Positions 21,345 to 30,795 of a DNA stretch of 31,202 bases are shown one piece after another. The stretch spans positions 1 to 31,202 of the forward strand of contig DMXN01000013.1 in the NCBI GenBank assembly GCA_003482885.1, read 5' to 3'. The translations under genes were made by a program, and so were the position numbers. Under the pieces are notes generated by a model. The model had not been told where the DNA came from. It saw nothing but the letters and a program-made list of their open reading frames with translations, and searched no databases. This stretch comes from Candidatus Moraniibacteriota bacterium (GTDB taxonomy: Bacteria > Patescibacteriota > Minisyncoccia > Moranbacterales > UBA2206). Position 1 is the first letter of the stretch. Every line of letters begins with the position of its first letter.

Positions 21345-23973
21345 TTTTTTTATAATTCCAAATCAGATATCCTAAGCAAGTAAGTAGCATCATTCCGGAA
21401 ATAAATAATCCGAGATAGAAAAGTCTCTGCGGCCAAAACTCCACGATTATCTCAAAATCATACGACCCGTCAGAATTTTTAACGCATCCACTAATCCCCT
21501 CTCCTTGATAAGGAGAGGGCTGGGGTGAGGTTTCACAAATTTTATTCGGATCGATTACCCAGCTGTTAGCATAGCCGTTGGCTATTAAATGATTGTCACT
21601 ATTTTCAATCGGTTTTTGAAACCATGTTTCGGTCAGGTTTCCGTCAGGCAAGTTGTCATTCTGTATTGTTCCTTGAAAATTCTTAGAGATAAAATCTATA
21701 TTATATTTTTCCTCATAATCCAACTCTTCTTTTTGTTGTTCACTGTTCCATTTTGTGTGTTTAATTGTTTTTTCTTGCAAATCCCCTAGCGTCGTCACAT
21801 AACCATTATCAATATAATTTTGCAATTCATTGATATTAGCCTGATTCTCCTCATTTTTATCTAATATTTTATAATTCTCCAAATTGTCTTTTCCGCGCAG
21901 GCGGGAATCCATTTTATTTTTTGCCAAATACGCTTTCCATTTTTCATGGAAACTTTCCGAAAAAACCAATGGAAAAACGCCACTCGCGTTATGCACCCGC
22001 ACTCGATATTTGGTCGGATTGATTTTTTTAAATTCCAATGTTGGCAAAGCAGTTGTTTTTTCTGTTTTTAATTTATTCAATATATTTTCCTTTTCCGTAT
22101 TTTGATCGGCAAAAAATACCACCGAACGAGTTTGCCAATCATCACTGGAAATTATTTTTGGCAAATCTTCAATGGTTCTTTGGGAGATAATAGATTTTTG
22201 AGGAATGTGGAAATGAGGGAGGAAAAAATCATTTTTAATTTTAGCAACTTCAAAATATATTGAAGTATAAATTGCATTTATCGGTAAATAGGCAACATCT
22301 TTTTTTGTTAAATAAGTATCGCTATAAATTTTATTAAGATCTTTGTGAATAAAAAAATAATCAATTCCCATAAGTCCGTATAATTTTTTTTCATAATTTT
22401 CATTTCCTTCATTTATGGTGTTAGCAATAATCTTTATTGCAACACCTCCTTCGTTCATAAAGATCAAGGGTTTATTTAGAAAAAATCTAAGAAAGTCAGC
22501 TCCTTGAAACCCCTTGTCTTCCCATTTTAACGAAAGATTGTAGCTCTTAGGAATCGGCAAAGAAAGATACCGTCCGTCCAATTTTACATTTTCAACTTTT
22601 GATTTAAAATAATAGTAATCATCAGGTATTGAAATGGCAAAAGAAGATATAAGAGCTCCCTCCATTTTTTTTATAATTTGACCATTTAAAAATGGTCTTG
22701 CCATAAAATATAAAAAAGAAAAACAAAAAATAATTAAAACAAACATCTCATTTTTTTTATTTTTTATTTTCAAGGAATCAAAAGAATATCCTGCTAAAAA
22801 TGATATGGGAAAAATTAACAATATGCCAAATTTCAAGTAAATACTTCTGAACGCTCTCACTAAATAATCGGAGGAAAAAATATAGTTAACGATATTATTC
22901 AAAAATCCCATACTTTTAAATCCGGAATTAAGCAATATTCCCAAAATCAGCATAGAAAGCATTAATAATGAAAGCTTTCTGTTTATGCCTTTTTTATTTT
23001 TTGATACAAAAGTAATAATTCCGATGATAACTAGAATAAAGCCAGAAAATATATAGGCAATGGAGTTATAAATATTTATCCAATCATAATAAGATTCACC
23101 AGATATTCGAGCATTTAATGTCCATGAGCCGACGGAACGCAAAGCCTCATTAACAAAAACGCTGTTTAATTTCATTGTAGTTGCATCGTCTATCAAGCCG
23201 CCTGTTTTATTACTTGATAACTCATATTGACATCCAATATCATAAATGAATGGCAATATCCAATAGGAATTTATAAAAAAATAAAAAAATAAAAAAATAA
23301 AAAAACTTTTAAACAATTTTTTTCTCAAAGGGATTAACTGGTAATAAAAATAGATAAAAATAAAAAAAATAAACCCGAGAAATAATATAAAAAAAACTGG
23401 ATTTGAATAGGATGCTTCAAAAAAAGAAATTATTATTCCCAGTAAACTTAATATTTTTACCCATGTTCTATTTTCAATCAGAAAACTCGCAAAAAAATAT
23501 AAACTTAGAGGTAAAAAACAATAAAAAGGAAATGTAAGTCCGTAAGAAGGGTTCCATGCCACTATCATGGCATAAGGGCTAAACATATAAATCAATCCGG
23601 AAATGAATGCCCCAGCACTTTTAAGTTTGAATGTTTTGGCCAATAAATATGTGCCTAGACCGGAAAAGGCAAAAGATAAATAAAAAATAAACCATTGTAT
23701 GAAACTGCCTTTGAATCCCAGCACCTCAAAAAATACACCCCAAGAGGCGTAGGGGAAAACAGAGGATAATTGCCTCGAAGCGGAGTACCCGAAATTTACA
23801 GAATCATCCCAAAAGTAAGAAGAATAATGAAAAAAATTAGAAAAAGATATCGGCCAAGAAAAATCACCCGCCAGCACATATTCAAAATCGCCAAACCAAT
23901 TAAGAGAGAAAAGGGCTAAAATAAAATAAACAGCTATAAATAAATAAGATTCATTTTTTAATATTTTTTTCAT
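21328..23973 (-). CDS. GT-C/YfhO-like multi-pass membrane protein (881 aa)
   Basis: The ATG at 23973 is preferred over an in-frame GTG two codons earlier. The first outer loop has YVLAGDFSWPISFSNFF, then about 12 membrane helices (to about residue 440), a long outer domain with LVFSESFHEKWKAYL, and a last helix near the C-terminus. The architecture matches the 708-aa neighbour, so the two probably arose by duplication and may work in sequence or as a pair. Two palindromic repeats are inserted in frame in the outer domain: one adds MDSRLRGKD, the other SPQPSPYQGEG. It overlaps the upstream methyltransferase by 23 nt. The donor and acceptor are not known. Confidence 0.82.
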   Translation of the reverse strand: MKKILKNESYLFIAVYFILALFSLNWFGDFEYVLAGDFSWPISFSNFFHYSSYFWDDSVNFGYSASRQLSSVFPYASWGVFFEVLGFKGSFIQWFIFYLSFAFSGLGTYLLAKTFKLKSAGAFISGLIYMFSPYAMIVAWNPSYGLTFPFYCFLPLSLYFFASFLIENRTWVKILSLLGIIISFFEASYSNPVFFILFLGFIFFIFIYFYYQLIPLRKKLFKSFFIFLFFYFFINSYWILPFIYDIGCQYELSSNKTGGLIDDATTMKLNSVFVNEALRSVGSWTLNARISGESYYDWINIYNSIAYIFSGFILVIIGIITFVSKNKKGINRKLSLLMLSMLILGILLNSGFKSMGFLNNIVNYIFSSDYLVRAFRSIYLKFGILLIFPISFLAGYSFDSLKIKNKKNEMFVLIIFCFSFLYFMARPFLNGQIIKKMEGALISSFAISIPDDYYYFKSKVENVKLDGRYLSLPIPKSYNLSLKWEDKGFQGADFLRFFLNKPLIFMNEGGVAIKIIANTINEGNENYEKKLYGLMGIDYFFIHKDLNKIYSDTYLTKKDVAYLPINAIYTSIYFEVAKIKNDFFLPHFHIPQKSIISQRTIEDLPKIISSDDWQTRSVVFFADQNTEKENILNKLKTEKTTALPTLEFKKINPTKYRVRVHNASGVFPLVFSESFHEKWKAYLAKNKMDSRLRGKDNLENYKILDKNEENQANINELQNYIDNGYVTTLGDLQEKTIKHTKWNSEQQKEELDYEEKYNIDFISKNFQGTIQNDNLPDGNLTETWFQKPIENSDNHLIANGYANSWVIDPNKICETSPQPSPYQGEGISGCVKNSDGSYDFEIIVEFWPQRLFYLGLFISGMMLLTCLGYLIWNYKKNAKIF
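21497..21519. repeat. Palindromic repeat inside the 881-aa gene (SPQPSPYQGEG)
   Basis: ccctctcctt (21497-21506) and aaggagaggg (21510-21519) are perfect complements around gat, followed by ctggggtgagg to 21530. On the minus strand it reads CETSPQPSPYQGEG in frame. The same sequence occurs as a dispersed intergenic repeat in many bacteria, from memory. Confidence 0.75.
21884..21911. repeat. Palindromic repeat inside the 881-aa gene (MDSRLRGKD)
   Basis: tgtcttttccgcgcaggcgg followed by gaatcca. The stem ttccgc (21891-21896) pairs with gcggaa, with one bulged G, around gcag. It resembles the dispersed ATTCCCGC-GCAG-GCGGGAAT family known in several bacteria (dRS3-like). On the minus strand it reads MDSRLRGKD in frame, so it was inserted without breaking the gene, or the frame has been repaired. 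Confidence 0.65.
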
Positions 23974-24658
23974 ACACACATTCGTAGTTTATTGTCATAT
24001 TTCTTTCTCTGTCCAAAAAATCAAGAACAAAACATAGAGAGTTGAATAAAAATATCGGAATAAAAAATACCGTTAAATACAAATAATACCAAACAGTTTC
24101 TCTTTTGATAAAAAGTTTTATGGGCAAAGTGCTAAAAATCAAGGCAATCAAATGAAAAATTCCTCCATGAGGTTTGATGCGAGCAAGTTTAAAATTATTC
24201 GATTCTCCCAAATATTTTAATCCATATTTAGTGAAACGAAAATAATCATAGGGAATCATATGTTCTTCGAAACACAAATGAGTAGTTAGAAAAACTTTAC
24301 CGTTTGGTTTAAGTATTCTATCGAATTCCTTAAAGGCTATGTGCGGTTTCTTCAGATGTTCAAGCACTTGCGTGCATAAAATATAGTCAAAGCTTTCATT
24401 TTCAACGCCGATCAATCCCTTATTTATATCACAAATATAATCAATGGTTTTATTTTTATTTTGTACAATATCTTGTGAACAATATATCGCTTTTTTAAAA
24501 AACTTTTCATAAGGGATATCACACGCGCCTATATCCAATATTCTTTTGCCATCAATATCGCAATCCAAAGCCATTTTTTCTACAAAAATACGAATACGAT
24601 ACGCATGATACCTCATAACGGCAAGGATGAATTTATTTGATAATAAAAAATTTTTCAT
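23951..24658 (-). CDS. SAM-dependent methyltransferase with C-terminal membrane segment
   Basis: 235 aa. Class I fold with motif I RILDIGACDIPYEKFF (about 39-54), and YILCTQVLEHLKKPHIAFKEF (about 92-112) as post-I/motif II. A hydrophobic C-terminal stretch with one or two helices (about 160-215) suggests association with the membrane, where lipid-linked glycan would be. The substrate is inferred to be a sugar or glycan intermediate because every neighbour is a glycan gene. Confidence 0.85.
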   Translation of the reverse strand: MKNFLLSNKFILAVMRYHAYRIRIFVEKMALDCDIDGKRILDIGACDIPYEKFFKKAIYCSQDIVQNKNKTIDYICDINKGLIGVENESFDYILCTQVLEHLKKPHIAFKEFDRILKPNGKVFLTTHLCFEEHMIPYDYFRFTKYGLKYLGESNNFKLARIKPHGGIFHLIALIFSTLPIKLFIKRETVWYYLYLTVFFIPIFLFNSLCFVLDFLDRERNMTINYECVYEKNIKK

Positions 24659-24668
24659 AATATTTTTT

Positions 24669-26519
24669 TTAACAATCTTTGTTCACAGTATTTTCGTACC
24701 AATAATTAAAATTAAAAATTCTCAGCAATTTAAACCTGTGGTCGGTTTTTCCCGACATATGCTCGCTGTGCAACAATTTTACATATTCCAAATCAAAAAA
24801 TCCATTGTCAATAAATAAATATTCTTGAAATAAATCTCTCAATTCCTCTCCGATCCATTTATCTAACGGAACGCCAAAACCACTTTTTTTTCTATATACC
24901 AGATCTTTATCAAAATATTTGCTTGCCAGTTTTTTCAAAATATACTTTTGCTCGCCGTTTTTTATTTTCCAATTACCGCTTAAACTAAAAGCAAATTCCG
25001 CTAAGTCTTTATCTAAAAGAGGATTTCGCATTTCAAGAGAGTTCGCCATTGTTGCTCGATCACCTTTCACGAGATACCAGTCGGGAAGCTGGATCTTACA
25101 ATCCAAAAATAAACTTTTATTAACCGTGTCTTTTTGTTGAAAATATGTTTCATATTTTTGCGCTTCTTCAAAAACAGTTTCCAAATTTATTTTTTGTTTC
25201 AATATTTTTTCCGCTTCTTCCGGCAAGAAACTGCCACTGCCGAAAATGAATTGACGGGCGCTGAAATTTAAATCAAAACTTTTCAATAGTTTATAATAAG
25301 AATTATTTTGAGAAATAAATTTTTCGCCGATTCTGAAAAGAAAACTCAAATATTTAGAATTTTCAATGATTTTTTGGGCTTTATATTTATAATATCCGCC
25401 AAAAATTTCGTCTCCCCCATCTCCGCTTAAGACTACCGTGATTTTATCTTTGGCGAATTTGGAAATATAGTAAAGTGGAATAAGGGCAGCGTCTGCCATC
25501 GGTTCATCTAAGTAATCCAAAATTTCTAAGAAATTTTCTCGCACAAGTTGATCTTCGAAATAGCAAAGATTATAATTTATGCCCAATTTTTTAGCCACTC
25601 TTTGAGCATATTGCGATTCATCGGATTCTTTGGAATTTTTATAGCATACTGTGAAAGAATTAGTTTGCGGAGAATATTCTGAAAGATATTTTGTGATCAA
25701 GCTGCTATCTACTCCTCCGCTCAGGAATATTCCCAGCGGCACATCAGACATCAATCTTTTTTTAACCGATTTTTTGATCAAATTTTCTGTTTTTTCTAAA
25801 ATTTCTTTTTCTGAAATATTTTTATTTATTTTAATATTTTCTAGTTGCCAGTATTGATGTTTATTTATTATTTTCCAATTTTTAATGTCAAATTGAAAAG
25901 TCGTCGATGGTTCCAATTTTTTTATTTTATCAAAAATACTGTTGGGGGAAGGAATGTATCCGTAAAATAAATATTTCGTTAGCGAAAGCTGGTCAACTTT
26001 CAGTTTCTTTTTAATTTCTAAATTTTTAATGATAGCTTTTAATTCTGAGGCAAAACAAAAAAATTCATCGTCCAAATAGTAGTAGAGCGGTTTTTTTCCA
26101 AAATGATCGCGTGCCAAAGTTATAAGCTGATTTTGTTTATCGTAAATCGCAAAAGCGAACATTCCCTCAACCTCTTTCATTATTTTTTGCCCATATTCTT
26201 CATAACTGTGAATTAAGACTTCCGTATCTGTTTTACTTTGCCAAATATGATTATTTTTTAGGTTATTTTTAATGGCTTGGTAATTATAAATTTCGCCATT
26301 AAAAACTATCGCAATATTCTTATTTTCATTAAATAGTGGCTGTCTTCCGGCTTCCGACAAATCAATAATAGAAAGCCGTCTTTGTCCCAACGCTATTTTA
26401 TTATCAAAAAAATATCCCGATTGATCCGGACCGCGTTTTTCTAAGGTGCTCAACATCTTTTGAAATAATTTTTCATTGATGCTGATTTTGCGATTTATTT
26501 GTCCTAAAATTCCGCACAT
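24669..26519 (-). CDS. asnB: Glutamine-hydrolysing asparagine synthase-like amidotransferase
   Basis: 616 aa. The N-terminal glutaminase domain has the nucleophile C2 (MCGILG), RGPD (29-32) and NGEIYN (74-79). The synthetase domain has the ATP pyrophosphatase loop SGGVDSS (267-273) and LSGDGGDEIFGGYYKYK (about 366-382). It is the common AsnB layout. Inside polysaccharide clusters such proteins often amidate a uronic acid or another sugar carboxylate rather than aspartate. The presence of ugd downstream, which makes a carboxylated sugar, fits that. True asparagine synthesis cannot be excluded. Confidence 0.93.
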   Translation of the reverse strand: MCGILGQINRKISINEKLFQKMLSTLEKRGPDQSGYFFDNKIALGQRRLSIIDLSEAGRQPLFNENKNIAIVFNGEIYNYQAIKNNLKNNHIWQSKTDTEVLIHSYEEYGQKIMKEVEGMFAFAIYDKQNQLITLARDHFGKKPLYYYLDDEFFCFASELKAIIKNLEIKKKLKVDQLSLTKYLFYGYIPSPNSIFDKIKKLEPSTTFQFDIKNWKIINKHQYWQLENIKINKNISEKEILEKTENLIKKSVKKRLMSDVPLGIFLSGGVDSSLITKYLSEYSPQTNSFTVCYKNSKESDESQYAQRVAKKLGINYNLCYFEDQLVRENFLEILDYLDEPMADAALIPLYYISKFAKDKITVVLSGDGGDEIFGGYYKYKAQKIIENSKYLSFLFRIGEKFISQNNSYYKLLKSFDLNFSARQFIFGSGSFLPEEAEKILKQKINLETVFEEAQKYETYFQQKDTVNKSLFLDCKIQLPDWYLVKGDRATMANSLEMRNPLLDKDLAEFAFSLSGNWKIKNGEQKYILKKLASKYFDKDLVYRKKSGFGVPLDKWIGEELRDLFQEYLFIDNGFFDLEYVKLLHSEHMSGKTDHRFKLLRIFNFNYWYENTVNKDC

Positions 26520-26522
26520 AAA

Positions 26523-27203
26523 CTATTTTTTGTTAAAAGAAACAAACCAATACTGACAAAAATTCTCAAGTATTCTTGGAAATTTTTCCAGTCCGATATT
26601 GAAAGCTGGGATACCAAGAAAACAAGCTTGAATATGAATGCTTTTTGGGTCAATTATGTTCGTAACTCTATCTAAGAGATTATTTAGTTCATTTTTTTTA
26701 TATTCTCTAAGATGAATAACATCTCCATAAGAATCATGCCCAAGAATTCGCGGATAATGCAATTTTCCCGTTATTATTAAGGGAAAGTTTCCAATTCTAA
26801 AATAATTGGGGGTGCCAATTAATATTTTTCCTCCTGGTTTTGCAACACGGATTTTTTCCAAGGTAAAGGTAAAATCATTTTTGACATGTTCAATCACATC
26901 CATCGAAAAAACCAAATCAAACATATTATCTTCAAATGGTAATGTTTTTCCATCTGTGTTTTTATATGTAACAGTATTTGATACCTGCCTTATTTCTTCA
27001 AATTGAAAATCGTCAAAAATATCACATGCTGAAATATGATCAAATTTTTCTTTTTTCGCTCCAAGATAATCCCAAAGACCTTTTCCGCAACCGACATCAA
27101 GAACATTTTTAGACTCATTATCCACTAAAGAAAAAAAAGTTTTGATTATATTTTTTTCAAATTTTCTCCCTTGCATTTTTTCGAAAGTATCTTTTAATAT
27201 CAT
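26523..27203 (-). CDS. SAM-dependent methyltransferase (226 aa)
   Basis: Class I fold with motif I NVLDVGCGKGLWDYLG (about 34-49), LPFEDNMFDLVFSMDVIEHV (about 91-110) and PGGKILIGTPNYFRI (about 128-142). Soluble. Its ATG overlaps the GT2 stop by 4 nt, and AGAAGG lies just before it, one of the few Shine-Dalgarno-like sites in the window. It is followed after 3 nt by asnB. A glycan-related substrate is inferred from context. Confidence 0.86.
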   Translation of the reverse strand: MILKDTFEKMQGRKFEKNIIKTFFSLVDNESKNVLDVGCGKGLWDYLGAKKEKFDHISACDIFDDFQFEEIRQVSNTVTYKNTDGKTLPFEDNMFDLVFSMDVIEHVKNDFTFTLEKIRVAKPGGKILIGTPNYFRIGNFPLIITGKLHYPRILGHDSYGDVIHLREYKKNELNNLLDRVTNIIDPKSIHIQACFLGIPAFNIGLEKFPRILENFCQYWFVSFNKK

Positions 27204-28129
27204 AAACCTTCTGTTACTTTTTTAGTGAACTTACTAATTTTTCCAGTGAAAAAATATCCAATTCCATCAAAAAATCCCCGCCAATACAGTTTAATCAAAT
27301 CAAATCTTTTTTCTTTTAGCACCATGATGGAATAAGTTAAAGGCCAAAACCAAGAAAAAAATAATAAATAAATAATTTCTTGATGCCATTTTCCATACCT
27401 GCAAACAATAATTGTCCTATTTCTCATCAAGCAATATGCTTTTTGGCTGAATTGACCGCCCAATGTTCTTGGCGTTAAAGAATTATCAGGACTAATATTG
27501 TGGTAAATTTTCGCTTTTTTTATTATTCCGCATTTATAACCGCACTTTAATGCGTTAAAAGCAAAATCCGGTTCGGTGAATGTTTGAATAAGCTGTTCAT
27601 TAAAAAAACCGCACTTATTAAAAACTTCCTTTTTAATCAAGAAAGCGTTCGGAATTCCATCGCTATCGCAAACTTCTTTTTCTGAATTATCTATTTTTCC
27701 AGTAGTTCCTCCGGTAAAAAAATTAATTTTTTGAAAATCTAAATATTTTTTTTTGTTTTTCAGAAAATACATAGACGGTCCGATAATTCCATAATTGGAA
27801 TTATGTTTGGCAAACTTTAAAAGAACTTCAACCATATTTTTATCAACAATATTATCATCATCAATAAATAGCGCATATTCTCCCCTTGCTTCTTTTGCTC
27901 CAGTATTTCTTGATTTTACCATCATTTGCTGAGCGAGATTACGAATAATTTTTCCGTTGCTCACCCCAAATTCGTCAAAAGTTATTTTTTCTGTTCCATC
28001 ATTGGAATTATCATCAACAACAATAAGTTCCCAATCGTAATTGGAAATATTCGCTTTTTTTATTGATTCAATGCAATTCAATAAATCTTCTTTTCTGTTT
28101 CTTGTTGTGACAATTATAGATAGTTTCAT
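27200..28129 (-). CDS. GT2 family glycosyltransferase (309 aa)
   Basis: GT-A fold with IIVTTRNRKEDLLNCIESI (5-23), VVDDNSNDGTE (36-46) and the metal-binding FIDDDN (about 91-96), followed by a typical TFTEPDFAFNALKCGYK region. A hydrophobic patch near the C-terminus (YLLFFSWFWPLTYSI) could hold it to the membrane. It is of the rhamnosyl/galactosyltransferase style. It overlaps both neighbours by 4 nt. The donor and acceptor cannot be read from the sequence. Confidence 0.88.
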   Translation of the reverse strand: MKLSIIVTTRNRKEDLLNCIESIKKANISNYDWELIVVDDNSNDGTEKITFDEFGVSNGKIIRNLAQQMMVKSRNTGAKEARGEYALFIDDDNIVDKNMVEVLLKFAKHNSNYGIIGPSMYFLKNKKKYLDFQKINFFTGGTTGKIDNSEKEVCDSDGIPNAFLIKKEVFNKCGFFNEQLIQTFTEPDFAFNALKCGYKCGIIKKAKIYHNISPDNSLTPRTLGGQFSQKAYCLMRNRTIIVCRYGKWHQEIIYLLFFSWFWPLTYSIMVLKEKRFDLIKLYWRGFFDGIGYFFTGKISKFTKKVTEGL

Positions 28130-28986
28130 CTTCTAAAAAAACAAATTACATTGCTTGCCCACAATTTTAATTTCTCTTTTTTTCTGTCATCTTTTTCGAT
28201 TTTCAATTCGTTGAACACTTCAGCAACTATATTTATCAAAGTTTTTAAAACTTTTTTTGTATGACCGGTATAATAAACATCTTGAGCATTCCATCCAGTG
28301 AATTTATTTATCAGTTTTTTCTCATCATATCTTCTTAAATGCCCGATTCTCTTATCATGAAACCAGTTTATAGAAATAAACAATGGATTAAGAAACTTGT
28401 AATTTAACGGTACCGTTATCATCAAACCGGCGTCTTTTTTGCAAACTCGGTTAATTTCCGCGATTGCTTCTTTTTCTCTCGGCAAATGTTCCAAAACGGC
28501 GTTGGAAATAAAATAATCGAAAGTTTCATTTTTAAACGGCAACTCTTCGGCGGAACAACAAATTGTTTTGATAGCAAGATTTGAATTGACAGAAATTTTT
28601 TTCAATCTTTTTAATCCTTTTAGCGTTAAGTCGCAGGCAAAAACAGTGGCTCCTTTTTTCGCTAGTTCAACGGACATATAGCCGGAACCGGCGCCGCAAT
28701 CCAAGATCGTTTTGTTTTTAACATCGGGAAAATTTGCCGTGAATTTTTCAACATAGCCTTTCTGCCATTCGTCCAGTTTGAATTCCGGATTTTCTATGAT
28801 TTTCTCTTTTTTGAAATAGTTTATCTGTCCTGCTGAATGATCGGGTATTTTTTTAAAATCAACCAGAATCGGAATTTCATCCATTATTTCATAATTTTTG
28901 TTGCAATCAAAACAAAAAAATCCTCGCTCTTTTTTTTCAAGGTTTGACTTGCAAACAGGACAGCAAATATAGTCTAAAATATTCAT
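28126..28986 (-). CDS. Methyltransferase with Trm112-like zinc-ribbon N-terminus
   Basis: 286 aa. The N-terminus has C9-x2-C12 and C25-x2-C28 followed by YEIMDEIPILVDF, a Trm112p-like zinc-ribbon module, fused to a class I methyltransferase with TILDCGAGSGYMSVELAKKG (about 94-113) and YFISNAVLEHLPREKEA (about 158-174). Fusions of this kind are frequent in bacterial glycan clusters. A sugar methyltransferase is likely, but the substrate is unknown. It overlaps the next gene by 4 nt. Confidence 0.87.
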   Translation of the reverse strand: MNILDYICCPVCKSNLEKKERGFFCFDCNKNYEIMDEIPILVDFKKIPDHSAGQINYFKKEKIIENPEFKLDEWQKGYVEKFTANFPDVKNKTILDCGAGSGYMSVELAKKGATVFACDLTLKGLKRLKKISVNSNLAIKTICCSAEELPFKNETFDYFISNAVLEHLPREKEAIAEINRVCKKDAGLMITVPLNYKFLNPLFISINWFHDKRIGHLRRYDEKKLINKFTGWNAQDVYYTGHTKKVLKTLINIVAEVFNELKIEKDDRKKEKLKLWASNVICFFRR

Positions 28987-28998
28987 AAATTATTTTTT

Positions 28999-29619
28999 CT
29001 ATTTTTTTATTATCGCGACATTATAAGCCAGAAATTTATCGGGGCAAAATTTTTCCATAAATCTTTCATATATTTTCCAAAATTTAATGTATTTTGGCGG
29101 ATAAAGATGCGACTCAAAATGCCTGAAAGAGACTTGTTCGAAAACATCTTTAATGATTTTTTTAAAATAAGCTTGTTTGAAATGATTATGTCCAAGCATT
29201 TTGACCATATGCGGGTAAAATAAAGGATTATATCTATTTCCCTCAACAATAATAATATGACCGTCTTTTTTAATTACCCTTTTCAATTCCTTAAGCCCCG
29301 TAATATGCTTTTTGTAATCCTGATTTTCTTCATCTATATGGTGCAAAATATCGTGCAAAAAAATATAATCAAACGATTCATCGGGAAACGGAATATTGAA
29401 TATTCCGGCGAGGCTGAATTTTAATTCTTGCGTTTTTTCCGCGTTGTTATGTTTGTAAATATCAATGCCGTATGCGTCCAGCCCGTATTCTTTAATGAAT
29501 ATTTCCGCGTCGACGCAATCTCCGCAACCTATGTCCAATATTTTTTTGCCTTTTTCGAAATTAAAATTCAACTTATTGAAAATATCATTTTTGTATTGTC
29601 CGTATTTTTCCAGATTCAT
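28999..29619 (-). CDS. SAM-dependent methyltransferase (206 aa)
   Basis: Class I fold with KILDIGCGDCVDAEIF (about 25-40), IPFPDESFDYIFLHDILHHI (about 74-93) and HIIIVEGNRYNPLF (about 117-130). The last part is typical of small ubiquinone/sugar-type methyltransferases. 12 nt separate it from the Trm112-fused neighbour and 13 nt from the GT4 gene. It is one of four methyltransferases in the cluster. The substrate is inferred to be a glycan sugar. Confidence 0.86.
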   Translation of the reverse strand: MNLEKYGQYKNDIFNKLNFNFEKGKKILDIGCGDCVDAEIFIKEYGLDAYGIDIYKHNNAEKTQELKFSLAGIFNIPFPDESFDYIFLHDILHHIDEENQDYKKHITGLKELKRVIKKDGHIIIVEGNRYNPLFYPHMVKMLGHNHFKQAYFKKIIKDVFEQVSFRHFESHLYPPKYIKFWKIYERFMEKFCPDKFLAYNVAIIKK

Positions 29620-29632
29620 TTTTTATATTTAA

Positions 29633-30790
29633 TTAATTTTTTAAATTTTCCCCGAAAATTTTCCCCCAATCAAATTCTTTTGCGTAATTTACGGCGTTTT
29701 CTCGATACTCTTGCAATATTTTCTCGTCTCGCAATATTTTTATAATCGCTTTAGCAATACTTTCTTTGTTTTGCTTGATAATAAAACCGCATTTTTTATT
29801 TTCAATTTCGCGCGCGTTATAAGAAACATTGCTTAATAAAATCGGTAGTCCGCCTGCCAAATAGGCTTTGATTTTTCCCGGATCGGCAAAATAAGTGAAG
29901 CTTAAATTTCCGGATTCGTCATATTTTTCATACATCGCAATTGCGCAAGCGCTAGTAGAAAGCATTTTTTCCACATCGCTGTGTTTTTCAATATAACCCG
30001 TGAATTTAATAAATTTTTCAATATTTAGCTTTTTTGCTTGTTTTTTTAATTTTTCTAAATATTCTCCGTCACCGATTATCAGAAATTTAAAATCAGGAAT
30101 TTCTTTTATTATAGCAGGAATTGCATCCAAAACATACTGCGCGCCTTGCTTTTTCAAAATATGTCCCATAAATACGAGTGTGTGTTTTTTAATTTGAGAA
30201 AAATTCAATCGGGGAAAGCGGTCAAACCAAATTCCAATCGGAACGGTTTTTTGGTTTCCGCCGGAAAAATTAAAATATTCTTTTCGCGCTTCCGCCATTC
30301 TTGGCGATAAATTCCAAGTTTCGTCGGCGTATTTCACGCAAAATCGGTCAACCCAATGATAAATTTTATTAAGAATTTTATTCTCAAATCTTTTGGGATT
30401 ATAATCGATGACATAATAAATCACTTTTTCAACTGTTCCTAATTTTTTGAGAATAATTCCCGAAAAAGCGTTAAGATTATCGCTGCCGACATACAAATTC
30501 CATTTTTTGCCGGATACGACAACCCAAAAAATATTTAAAAAAATATCTTTCAAATAGGCGATCGGTTCGGGAATTTTTTTAATCCTTTTATAATTTTCTT
30601 TTTTAAGCTTGCCTTTTTCGTAAATTTCATATCCGGAGCTTTTCAGTTTTTTGTCAAAAAACAAAGGATGTCCGATAAATAATAATTTTTCAATTTTATT
30701 TTTCAATAAATATTCCCGCAGATCTTGCGCCGGTCCGGTAGCGTAAACATGAGTCGCGATAACAATTTTCTTATTTTCTAATCCTGCCAT
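29633..30790 (-). CDS. GT4 family glycosyltransferase (385 aa)
   Basis: GT-B fold. The N-terminal half includes YVGSDNLNAFSG and a loop after it. The C-terminal half has LVFMGHILKKQGAQYVLDAI, FLIIGDGEYLEKLKKQA and KFTGYIEKHSDVEKML, and an acidic donor-site region DPGKIKAYLAGGLPIL in place of the common E-x7-E. These features put it in the GT4 style, which uses nucleotide-sugar donors such as GDP-mannose or GDP-rhamnose. It starts 5 nt before the dehydratase gene ends, allowing for the gap, so it probably uses the product of the GDP-mannose pathway. AAGG lies close to its ATG. Confidence 0.85.
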   Translation of the reverse strand: MAGLENKKIVIATHVYATGPAQDLREYLLKNKIEKLLFIGHPLFFDKKLKSSGYEIYEKGKLKKENYKRIKKIPEPIAYLKDIFLNIFWVVVSGKKWNLYVGSDNLNAFSGIILKKLGTVEKVIYYVIDYNPKRFENKILNKIYHWVDRFCVKYADETWNLSPRMAEARKEYFNFSGGNQKTVPIGIWFDRFPRLNFSQIKKHTLVFMGHILKKQGAQYVLDAIPAIIKEIPDFKFLIIGDGEYLEKLKKQAKKLNIEKFIKFTGYIEKHSDVEKMLSTSACAIAMYEKYDESGNLSFTYFADPGKIKAYLAGGLPILLSNVSYNAREIENKKCGFIIKQNKESIAKAIIKILRDEKILQEYRENAVNYAKEFDWGKIFGENLKN

Positions 30791-30795
30791 AAACC

